40,157 bases of DNA from Candidatus Sumerlaeaceae bacterium (lineage in GTDB: Bacteria > Sumerlaeota > Sumerlaeia > Sumerlaeales > Sumerlaeaceae), in contig JANZZJ010000022.1 of NCBI GenBank assembly GCA_026419455.1, positions 1 through 40,157 on the forward strand, given 5' to 3'. The position numbers were made by a program, and so were the translations under genes. The notes under the pieces are model-generated. The model worked only from the letters and a program-made list of their open reading frames with translations, searched no databases and was not told the origin of the DNA. This document shows positions 27,353 to 35,867 of this stretch, piece after piece (position 1 is the stretch's first letter; every line of letters begins with the position of its first letter).

Positions 27353-29296
27353 ATGTTATCAATTATTAACAGATTAAAGATCCTCCGCAAGCCCATCGGG
27401 GTGGCCGTTGGTGGGTTGCTTTTCCTTTTCATCTTGCCCCCACTATTTGCCCAGCCCACGCCTGTTAGTCCTATTTCCGTTGAGGAACAGTCCGGACCGG
27501 ATGATGTCGAACGTCAGCGTTTAGTGGAGGAAAAAATAGAGGTTATCAGAAAGGAATTTGTTGCTGGTAATTTCGCTCAAGTATTGAAACTCTGTGAGGA
27601 AGCTGAGCAGATTGTTCCGCGGCACCCAAGCGTGAATCTGTATCGTGAATGGGCGCGCCAGAAATTACAGCGGACGAGAGTTGGCGAGCACGCTGATGTG
27701 GATAAATCCGAGCTTCCCACGGACGTCTGGTCGGTGTCACCTACTGTAAGTCCAGTGCCTCCTCAGGCCACTTCGATTGCTACGCCTCGCGAGGACTCGA
27801 CTGCTGCTGTGGTAGCTCGATCGGCTCAGATACCAAACACGCCGTCCGCGGCGTCGTCGGGCAATTTCTTTTTCTTACTCCTGCTGAGCGGTATCGCCGC
27901 GGGGGTGTTACTTGTTGGCTATGTCTTGTTTGTGATCGTCGGTCAGAAAAAACGTCAAGCGACTGCTCCGACATTCTTGAAAGCCGCATCTTCGGAGCTC
28001 CAGATTATCGAAGAGCAACAGCCAACACACGCAGACTCTGCAAAGTCAGCAGTTCTGTCCGCCGAGTCAAAACCTGCCCTCTCTTCGCCATTTCCGATGC
28101 CTGGGCTAGGGCTTTCAGATGCTTCAGGTGGCGGGGCGGGGTTGGGGCTCGCTGGGCTTTCCACTTTAGCGACCGCGCCGTCCATTCAGTCCGCGGACAA
28201 TAAGTCCGTTTCCGAGGAAGTTTCCCATAGCGAGAGGCCGTCCGAGACACAATACGGACTTGCTGAAGAGCCGCCTCCCCTTCCCATGGGGGAGTCATGG
28301 CTTTCCTCGCCAGAACCGCCACAGGTCACCTCTCCTTCTTCAGCCGAGAAGCAATCTCCTCCTGCAACTCCTCAGTCGCCTTTTGTATCATTTGAGGACC
28401 TGGGTATCGCATTGCCGCTTGAGGAGCCGGAACCCCCCTCGCCTCCAGCGCAGAAGACCTATTCCGCTTCAGTTGAGGAGAGTCGGATTGTGATTTCGCC
28501 GGTTCCACCATCGCTGGAAGCAGCGACTCCCGAGCCAGAAAGACTTTCGCTCGAAGGAGACACTGTTGCGGGGCCAGCAAGGGATGCGGAGATTCCAGCC
28601 ATTCAGCTCGAAGATATTATTGGAGGGCACCCTGTTGAACAGCCATTGGTTTCCCCTTCTGCGCACTTTTCTTCTGGGGAGCCACAGAGTGGCCTCGATA
28701 GTCGTCAGGCCGGGGGGGCTAGCCAAGGACAGCCGCCACTGCCGGATGAGAAGATGAGCCTTGAAGCGCTTAGCCTGGATCTGGCTGAGGGTGAAATGGA
28801 TGGACTTAGCCTGGATACATTGTCGCCATCAGTTCCGCCGCCACTTCCCACTTTCGACGATACATCTGGAGTAAAGTCGACGCCGCCCAAACCCACCGAC
28901 GTTTCTTCTGAGGTCGTTGCGGACAATGACGAAAGAACGAAAACTCTGAGCCTCCACGCCGACGATCTCGCTCTTGCTGAAACAAAAGCAATTGAGCTCC
29001 CCACCACCTTTACACAACCTCCACCGCCGGAGCCTCCTGTGCCTTCTGAGCCATCGGTACCTGTTTCCTCGGAAGATATCCAGCCTTCGGACCAGCAAAA
29101 GCTTGACGAACGAAGCGAGCGAATGTTTCGCGAACAGTTGGAACGGGGTCTGCGTGCCTTTCAGGAGCAAAATTACAAACAGGCCGTGCACTTCCTTTCC
29201 ATCGCTGCCGCTATCCATCCGGAAAACCAAGAGGTCCGCGAAAAACTTCGTTTGGCACGCGAAAGGAAACGCCAGCAGGAGTCGAGAGGCCAGTAG
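27353..29296 (+). CDS. signal peptide, short TPR-like region, TM, long Pro/Ser-rich acidic linker, C-terminal TPR protein
   Basis: N-terminal signal ending PPLFAQ; TM FFFLLLLSGIAAGVLLVGYVLFVIV (about 27860-27945); low-complexity PEPPSPPAQ-type linker; C-terminal GLRAFQEQNYKQAVHFLSIAAAIHPENQEVREKL. Confidence 0.87.
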   Translation: MLSIINRLKILRKPIGVAVGGLLFLFILPPLFAQPTPVSPISVEEQSGPDDVERQRLVEEKIEVIRKEFVAGNFAQVLKLCEEAEQIVPRHPSVNLYREWARQKLQRTRVGEHADVDKSELPTDVWSVSPTVSPVPPQATSIATPREDSTAAVVARSAQIPNTPSAASSGNFFFLLLLSGIAAGVLLVGYVLFVIVGQKKRQATAPTFLKAASSELQIIEEQQPTHADSAKSAVLSAESKPALSSPFPMPGLGLSDASGGGAGLGLAGLSTLATAPSIQSADNKSVSEEVSHSERPSETQYGLAEEPPPLPMGESWLSSPEPPQVTSPSSAEKQSPPATPQSPFVSFEDLGIALPLEEPEPPSPPAQKTYSASVEESRIVISPVPPSLEAATPEPERLSLEGDTVAGPARDAEIPAIQLEDIIGGHPVEQPLVSPSAHFSSGEPQSGLDSRQAGGASQGQPPLPDEKMSLEALSLDLAEGEMDGLSLDTLSPSVPPPLPTFDDTSGVKSTPPKPTDVSSEVVADNDERTKTLSLHADDLALAETKAIELPTTFTQPPPPEPPVPSEPSVPVSSEDIQPSDQQKLDERSERMFREQLERGLRAFQEQNYKQAVHFLSIAAAIHPENQEVREKLRLARERKRQQESRGQ

Positions 29297-29416
29297 ACTT
29301 TTCCATTTTCGCCCCAAAACGTGCGCACTAGCACCTCCCTCCCCGCGTGACAGTATGATTTTTTTTACTCGCTTCTTGACGGAAATGCTACGGTGTGCGC
29401 ATGAATCTTGGAAGCA

Positions 29417-30406
29417 ATGAGCAATCTTCCACGGCTGAGGATACTTGTAGTCGACGATGATCCTGATGTCCGCGCGATTATCTTGCTCGCGCTTAAGGAT
29501 AGTTTTGAAGTGGTGACCTGCACGAGCGGCGTAGAGGCGTTGGAGCGCATTGACCGCCTTGAGCCGGATTTAATTGTCATGGACGTCATGATGCCTGTGC
29601 TCACCGGCATCGAAACGGTCCGCGCCATCAAAAAAGATGCGCGTTTTTCAAATGTTCCTGTCATATTTCTTACAGCGCGTACCGACAATGAGGCTGTACG
29701 CGAAGCTATGAGGGTCGGCGGGGATTTCTATGTCATTAAACCATTTGACCCCGCGGCTCTACGAACTACCGTTGAGCAAGTTGCCCAAACTCACCGGCTT
29801 GTCCCCCAACCCAAGCGCCATAGCCTTGAAACGCTTAATCGTCCCATTGGCGCTCATACCGGTAGAGCGAACACGGATCTTGGTGCCAATGTGGCTTCTG
29901 CCCCTGAGGCGTTTCCAAACGAACAACTCAACGATGCTGAACGCGAGAGACGAAATGTTACTCCCTCAGCCACGCGCCGTGTTCGGGTTATGATTGTAGA
30001 TGACGATGTGGACGTCGTAAATTATGTGAAGTCCATCCTGCGTGAGGACTATGAGATTATTGGCGTGGCGGATTCTGAGCTTGCTCCGGAGAAGATTGTC
30101 AACTACCAGCCCGACATCATTCTCCTCGACATCATGATGCCGAAACTGAACGGCTTTCACTTATCGCATCTTATCCGGATCAACAGACGTCTGCGTGGAA
30201 GCAAAATTATTTTTGTTTCCTCACGAACGGACCATGAAGCTATTTCGAAAGCGTTTTCTCTAGGAGCCACGGACTATCTTGAAAAGCCATTCACTCCCGA
30301 GCAGCTACGGCGCAAAATTTTGGCCGTTACGCAACAGGCCGATTTTATTTGTCCCAAGAAACGTATAAACTACATGGAAATTCTCCGCCGCGAGGGGGAG
30401 CTTTAG
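29417..30406 (+). CDS. tandem receiver-domain response regulator
   Basis: Two complete receivers: RILVVDDDPDV/VMDVMMP/FLTARTD/YVIKPF and RVMIVDDDVDV/LLDIMMP/FVSSRTD/YLEKPF; no output domain visible. Confidence 0.93.
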   Translation: MSNLPRLRILVVDDDPDVRAIILLALKDSFEVVTCTSGVEALERIDRLEPDLIVMDVMMPVLTGIETVRAIKKDARFSNVPVIFLTARTDNEAVREAMRVGGDFYVIKPFDPAALRTTVEQVAQTHRLVPQPKRHSLETLNRPIGAHTGRANTDLGANVASAPEAFPNEQLNDAERERRNVTPSATRRVRVMIVDDDVDVVNYVKSILREDYEIIGVADSELAPEKIVNYQPDIILLDIMMPKLNGFHLSHLIRINRRLRGSKIIFVSSRTDHEAISKAFSLGATDYLEKPFTPEQLRRKILAVTQQADFICPKKRINYMEILRREGEL

Positions 30407-30421
30407 TCCTCTCTATAATCC

Positions 30422-30438
30422 CCGCTCGTTGCGAGCGG
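30422..30438. terminator. short GC-rich hairpin between convergent genes
   Basis: CCGCTCG-TTG-CGAGCGG between the stop codons at 30406 and 30445; no clear U-tract, so terminator role is tentative. Confidence 0.45.
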
Positions 30439-30444
30439 CAGCCT

Positions 30445-31365
30445 CTACGGCACGATTTGGGTCCCTATGCCGCGGTCAGTAAAAATTTCAAGTAGCAGAG
30501 AGTGAGGAAGGCGCCCATCTAAAATATGCGTCTTTTTCACCCCTGCTTTTAGCGCGTCCAGGCAAGCGCGAACTTTGGGGATCATGCCTCCGTGAATTAC
30601 TCCCTCGGCAATAAGCGGCTCCACTTCCTCCATGCGCAGCGAGTGAATGAGTGTGGAATCATCGTGGCGATTGCGTAGGATTCCACGTACGTCTGTTAAA
30701 AGAATAAACTTATCAGCTTTAAGCGCTGCCGCGATGTCGCATGCCACTGTATCCGCATTGATATTGTACGTTTGCCCTTCTTCATCCACTCCGATAGGAG
30801 AAATCACAGGCACAATGTCATTCTCCTGTAGAATCCGAATGATAGTCGGATCAATCCGCACAACATCGCCTACGAAGCCAATATCTACCTTTGGTCCCCC
30901 ATCCGCAGGCTCATGGTAAAGTTTCTTGGCCAGGATGAGCCCCATGTCTTTGCCAGTCAGTCCGCACGCCCTAACGCCAGCACGGTTCAACGCGAGTGTA
31001 ATTTCGCTATTTATTTTTCCGCCGAGAACAATCTCCGCCACATCGAGCGTTTCAGCATCTGTGACTCTCTGGCCTGCGACGAATTGAGGTTCAAGGCCGA
31101 GCTTCTTCATTAGCGCCGTAATTTCTGGTCCCCCGCCATGAACCACCACGGGGCGCATTCCCACAATCGCCATTAGGGCTAAATCCTGGATGATGCTAGC
31201 TTTGAGAGTCGGGTCAACCATCGCGTGGCCCCCATATTTGACCACCACCGTTGCGCCGCGGAACTGATGGATATATGGCAAGGCCTCTACCAGCACTTGC
31301 GAGCGCTCAATCAGCTTCTCGATGGGAAGTTTACGCAAATCGACGGGTTCATGTGTTTCGGTCAC
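30445..31365 (-). CDS. argB: acetylglutamate kinase
   Basis: VVKYGGHAMVDPTLKASIIQDLALMAIVGMRPVVVHGGGPEI, VLGGKINSEI, LTGKDMGLILA, NINADTVACDIAAALKADKFILLTDVRGI. Confidence 0.97.
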   Translation of the reverse strand: MTETHEPVDLRKLPIEKLIERSQVLVEALPYIHQFRGATVVVKYGGHAMVDPTLKASIIQDLALMAIVGMRPVVVHGGGPEITALMKKLGLEPQFVAGQRVTDAETLDVAEIVLGGKINSEITLALNRAGVRACGLTGKDMGLILAKKLYHEPADGGPKVDIGFVGDVVRIDPTIIRILQENDIVPVISPIGVDEEGQTYNINADTVACDIAAALKADKFILLTDVRGILRNRHDDSTLIHSLRMEEVEPLIAEGVIHGGMIPKVRACLDALKAGVKKTHILDGRLPHSLLLEIFTDRGIGTQIVP

Positions 31366-31498
31366 GTTCGTTTGCTCCTCAACGGCAATTATTCGATAAA
31401 TGTGATTCGGGTCTCCGAGACTTCGTCGAAGTCAAGTAGCGACCAGTGATCTTCGCGGTTTCACGAGGACTCTCCGCCACCAATGAGGGGTCTCCCTC

Positions 31499-34249
31499 TC
31501 ATACGCCAGCCAAAAACTGGCGTAAAACGTATTGCAGAATGCCGCCATGCCGGTAGTACTCCAATTCCTTAGCAGTGTCGATGCGGACTCGCACCCGGAA
31601 CGTCGTCACGGCACCGCTAGCATTTTTAGCCACAATTCGCAATTCTGCTTTCGGCATCAAGCCCTCGGCTATACCGACTATGTCAAAGGTTTCGTGTCCA
31701 GTGAGCCCCAGCGCCTGTCGCGATTCTCCTGGCAGGAATTGAAGAGGTAACACACCCATTCCCACAAGATTGCTGCGGTGGATGCGTTCGAAGCTCTCCG
31801 CAAGCACAGCTTTCACACCCAGGAGAGCGGTGCCCTTGGCAGCCCAGTCGCGCGACGAGCCGCTGCCATACTCCTGACCAGCGATGATGATGAGCGGAAC
31901 CCCTTCTTCACGATACTTCATCGCTGCATCGAAAATAGTCATCAGCTCGCCGCTCGGCAGGTGAAGGGTGTAGCCGCCCTCCACACCGGGAACAAGTTCG
32001 TTGCGCAGACGAATGTTCGCAAACGTTCCTCGGATCATCACCTCGTGGTTGCCGCGACGTGCACCGTAGGTGTTAAAGTCTTTGGGCGTGATACCAAGCG
32101 CCATCAGATACTTTCCCGCAGGAGAATTGGGTGAAATCGAGCCGGCCGGCGAAATGTGGTCGGTTGTGACAGTATGGCCCAGGACTGCCAGTGCCCGCGC
32201 TCCAACAATATCCGCAAGTGGCGTCGGTTCAATCGCCAGTGCCTCGAAGAATGGGGGCGCCTTTATATAAGTGGACTGCGGATCCCACTCGTAGCGTTGA
32301 CCGCGGGGCGCAGGGATTGCTTTCCAGTTATCATCGCCCTCGAAAATGTTTGCATAAACCTTGCGAAACATTTCGGAGCGTATACTCGACTCAACAACCG
32401 AGCGGATTTCCTCTGGCGTCGGCCGAATGTCACGCAGGTAAACCGGTTTCCCATCTGCAGCGATTCCCAGAGGCTCGCGTTCCCAATCAATATCCATTGT
32501 GCCCGCTAACGCATAGGCCACTACGAGCGGGGGCGATGCCAAGTAGTTAGCGCGCACAAGCGGATGGATACGCCCCTCAAAATTGCGGTTTCCCGAAAGC
32601 ACAGACGCGACAACCAGCTCGCCTCGCATAATGGCATCGGAGATAGGTTCCGGCAGAGGACCGCTATTGCCGATGCACGTCATGCATCCGTAACCCACAA
32701 CGTGGAAACGCAATTGCTCAAGAAAGCTCAAAAGCCCTGAATCACGAAGATATTCCGTAACAACCTGTGAGCCGGGCGCCAAGCTTGTTTTCACCCACGG
32801 CTTAGTTTGCAAGCCGCGTTCAACGGCCTTTTTCGCCAAAAGGCCAGCTCCCACTAGGACACTGGGATTCGATGTGTTGGTGCAGCTCGTGATGGAAGCA
32901 ATCACCACATGACCGTGCTTCATTGTATAGGTTTCGCCACCATCGGCGATCTCAACGCTTTGTGCTAACGGACTTTCTTTTGGAGGATCTTGGCCCTCGA
33001 GGAAGCTCTTGGCGTCTTGTTCTGAAATCTTGTTTTTGGCCGCAAGGTTTTCGACTAGCGCTCGCCGCCAACTCGATTTAACCTCGCGTAACGCCACGCG
33101 ATCGTGAGGCCTGCGTGGCCCAGCAAGAGTCGGTTCTATGGTGCCGAGATCGATTTCCAGAATCGTGGAATATTCTGGGTCGGGAAAATCTTTCGTGCGG
33201 AACACCCCTTGCGTCTTCCAGTAGGCTTCCACAAGGGCGATCGTCTCCTCTGAGCGTCCCGTAAAACGTAAGTAATCGAGTGTGCGTTCATCCACAGGGA
33301 AGAAGCCCACCGTGGCTCCATATTCCGGAGCCATGTTGGCCAGTGTTGCCCGGTCGGCCACGCTTAGCGAATCAAGTCCGGGTCCGAAGAATTCCACAAA
33401 TTTGCCCACGACCCCCAACTGCCGCAACTTGTGCGTGATCGTGAGAACTAGATCCGTAGCGGTTGCCCCGGCTGGAAGTGCGCCGGAAAGACGGACGCCA
33501 ACCACCTGCGGCACTAACATGGCTATTGGCTGTCCAAGCATAGCAGCTTCCGCTTCGATGCCGCCGACCCCCCAACCCAAAACGCCGAGGGCGTTGACCA
33601 TCGTCGTATGCGAGTCAGTGCCTACTAGCGTGTCGAAGTAAGCTCTGTGCCCTTGAATGGTCTCTTCCGTCATGACAACGCGTGCCAAGTATTCGAGATT
33701 TACCTGATGAACAATTCCTGTGTCCGGTGGCACCACGCGCAGTTTACGGAAGGCTCCAGCACCCCACTTGAGAAACATGTAGCGCTCGCGGTTGCGCTCG
33801 TACTCAAGTTGCGCGTTCATCCGCAACGCCAGCGGCGACCCGAACGCATCCACCTGCACGGAGTGATCGATGACGAGCTCCACTGGCTGAAGAGGGTCAA
33901 TTACCGCCGCATCCTTGCCGAAACGCGCCATGGCATCGCGCATGGCGGCAAGGTCCGCCACGCATGCCACACCAGTAAAATCTTGCAGCAAAACCCGCCC
34001 AACAGTGAACCCGATTTCTGTGTCGGGTTCTTTGAGCGGATCCCAATGAAGAATTGCCTCGATGGCTCGTGCGTTCTCCTCGCTGCCATCATCAGTTCGC
34101 AGCAAGTTCTCCAATAGCACGCGCAGCGACACTGGTAGCCTTAATAATTTCTCGTTCGAAGCAACGCGCGAGAGTGTCCAAATTTCAAATGACTTGCCGG
34201 CGACCTCAAGCGTGGACCTAGCTTCTTCTGACATGGTGTTCTTAGTCAT
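31499..34249 (-). CDS. acnA: aconitate hydratase
   Basis: GTDSHTTMVNALGVLGWGVGGIEAEAAMLGQP, TSCTNTSNPSVLVGAGLLAKKAVERGL, YGCMTCIGNSGPL, GQEYGSGSSRDWAAKGTALLGVKAVLAESFERIHRSNLVGMGVLPL. Confidence 0.97.
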   Translation of the reverse strand: MTKNTMSEEARSTLEVAGKSFEIWTLSRVASNEKLLRLPVSLRVLLENLLRTDDGSEENARAIEAILHWDPLKEPDTEIGFTVGRVLLQDFTGVACVADLAAMRDAMARFGKDAAVIDPLQPVELVIDHSVQVDAFGSPLALRMNAQLEYERNRERYMFLKWGAGAFRKLRVVPPDTGIVHQVNLEYLARVVMTEETIQGHRAYFDTLVGTDSHTTMVNALGVLGWGVGGIEAEAAMLGQPIAMLVPQVVGVRLSGALPAGATATDLVLTITHKLRQLGVVGKFVEFFGPGLDSLSVADRATLANMAPEYGATVGFFPVDERTLDYLRFTGRSEETIALVEAYWKTQGVFRTKDFPDPEYSTILEIDLGTIEPTLAGPRRPHDRVALREVKSSWRRALVENLAAKNKISEQDAKSFLEGQDPPKESPLAQSVEIADGGETYTMKHGHVVIASITSCTNTSNPSVLVGAGLLAKKAVERGLQTKPWVKTSLAPGSQVVTEYLRDSGLLSFLEQLRFHVVGYGCMTCIGNSGPLPEPISDAIMRGELVVASVLSGNRNFEGRIHPLVRANYLASPPLVVAYALAGTMDIDWEREPLGIAADGKPVYLRDIRPTPEEIRSVVESSIRSEMFRKVYANIFEGDDNWKAIPAPRGQRYEWDPQSTYIKAPPFFEALAIEPTPLADIVGARALAVLGHTVTTDHISPAGSISPNSPAGKYLMALGITPKDFNTYGARRGNHEVMIRGTFANIRLRNELVPGVEGGYTLHLPSGELMTIFDAAMKYREEGVPLIIIAGQEYGSGSSRDWAAKGTALLGVKAVLAESFERIHRSNLVGMGVLPLQFLPGESRQALGLTGHETFDIVGIAEGLMPKAELRIVAKNASGAVTTFRVRVRIDTAKELEYYRHGGILQYVLRQFLAGV

Positions 34250-34371
34250 GGTTGTTCTTAACTCCCTGAACGTTAGGCACGTTGTGTACCACTACCTGTT
34301 TCTCAAGCAAGCGAACTTGCCTCCAGGTGTGAAGCGAAAATTGGGGAAAAGGGCATGAGAAGAGCGTTGGC

Positions 34372-35703
34372 TCAACGCCCAAACAGTGGTCCCCAACATG
34401 GAGCAGAGTAGGGTCCCTGAGCGATGCAATGGGGGACCCGTACGCCAATATCCATGATGTACAAGCCTTTCCGACCTCCCCAGTTGGACTCGAAGACAAT
34501 GTGACGCGAGTCCGGAGCCCAGCTTGGATCGCGGTTGGTTCCCTGTCCTCGCGTTATCTGGACAACTTCTCCCGTCGCCACGTCGTGCACCAAAATGTGA
34601 AATTCTCCGCCTTCGCGTGTGACATACGCAATCTTGGTTCCGTCGGGGCTCCACACCGGTGAGTCACAATATTTGCCGGTGCTGATGCGGGTTGCCGTTG
34701 ATCCATGAGCATCCATCACATAAATCTGTGGCGTTCCCCCGCGATCGGACGTGAACACGATCTGTGAGCCATCGGGACTCCAGTCCGCAGCCGTATCAGC
34801 GTTGGGATCCTGTGTGAGCCGAACAAGGTCCCGTCCGTCTCGCGTCATCGTGTAGATTTCCGAATTCCCATCCTTGGAAAGCGTCACAGCAAGCCGCTGA
34901 AGAGCTTCATTCCACGAGGGTGATGTGTTTAGCCCTGGCCGGCGACTTATCTCGAAGCGCTGTCCCCGTAGGGTGACCCCAATAAGGTCTGGGTTCCCAT
35001 CCCGATAAGAGGTAAAGTAAATCTCTGCTCCGTTTTTCCCCCACGCTGGGGTCGCCAACAGAGCTTGCTCGTCGGTCAGTTGCCGGCTGCCGTGGCCGTC
35101 CGGCTCCATGATAACGAGTTCCTTGTTTCCGTTGCCTGTTTCAACCAGCGCGCAAATATATGAAGAGAAAATGCCCGTCCGGCTAGTTAACGCTGCGATA
35201 ACGTCGTCGGCGATCTGATGACCAAGTCGCCGTTCCTCGCCACTACGTATTCCGTTGTACGTTTTCCCGAACAAACGTCGGTTCGATGCGATGTCGTAAA
35301 GTTCTGCTATGGCGTTTCCGCTAGTGAGGTCGCCTCGCAGGACGTAATGAACACCTGCTGCCGTCCATCCTTCGAAGTTGACGCTGTTAGCTGCACGGTC
35401 CTTCTCCCGTGCTTGCTGAACTGCCGCAGATTCATCCTCCGCCCGGGCAACATCGGCAAGCTCCAGATCATTCACCACCACGCGCCCGACAACCTCGCTT
35501 CCCTCAAATGCGGAGACAGCGAAAAACGGCAGGGTGAGATTGCTAGGGCGTACGGCGCCAAGGTCTTGCTTGCCGACAGCGGTCGCAGGCCGGCCCGTTT
35601 TTGTCGTTGTTTTAGAAGGCTGCGGTTGTGCCGTGATCAACCCACTGGCGCCGAATAACGCCAAGGCGAAGACACAAAACACAAACTGCTGACAATTCTT
35701 CAT
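34372..35703 (-). CDS. tolB: TolB-like periplasmic beta-propeller protein
   Basis: Signal peptide; N-terminal TolB-like domain (VHYVLRGDL, LYDIASNRRLFGKTYNG, GHQIADDVI); PD40 repeats (ADWSPDGSQIVFTSDRGGTPQIYVMD, PVWSPDGTKIAYVTREGG). Confidence 0.92.
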   Translation of the reverse strand: MKNCQQFVFCVFALALFGASGLITAQPQPSKTTTKTGRPATAVGKQDLGAVRPSNLTLPFFAVSAFEGSEVVGRVVVNDLELADVARAEDESAAVQQAREKDRAANSVNFEGWTAAGVHYVLRGDLTSGNAIAELYDIASNRRLFGKTYNGIRSGEERRLGHQIADDVIAALTSRTGIFSSYICALVETGNGNKELVIMEPDGHGSRQLTDEQALLATPAWGKNGAEIYFTSYRDGNPDLIGVTLRGQRFEISRRPGLNTSPSWNEALQRLAVTLSKDGNSEIYTMTRDGRDLVRLTQDPNADTAADWSPDGSQIVFTSDRGGTPQIYVMDAHGSTATRISTGKYCDSPVWSPDGTKIAYVTREGGEFHILVHDVATGEVVQITRGQGTNRDPSWAPDSRHIVFESNWGGRKGLYIMDIGVRVPHCIAQGPYSAPCWGPLFGR

Positions 35704-35867
35704 CGGGTTACGCCTTTCTGCAATCGGCCGTTTTTTCCGTTATGTTACTAGGTGACGCAAGGAATCATTGCGAGATTTGTCGCTCCTCCAAGTTCTCGTA
35801 AACCATGTTCGGTAATAGCCTGACACATTTCCCGAATGCACGACCTATTTAAACGTAAGCATTCATT

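Noticed and set aside
28829-29317. Minus-strand 162-aa ORF opposite the bipartite TPR protein
   Set aside because: Antisense of a low-complexity Pro/Ser-rich linker; no support.
31419-31433. GACTTC-GTC-GAAGTC hairpin upstream of argB
   Set aside because: Short stem, could be chance; no known arginine-regulatory motif recognised.
31484-31498. GAGGG-GTCT-CCCTC hairpin just after the acnA stop
   Set aside because: Only a 5-bp stem with no U-tract; too weak to call a terminator.
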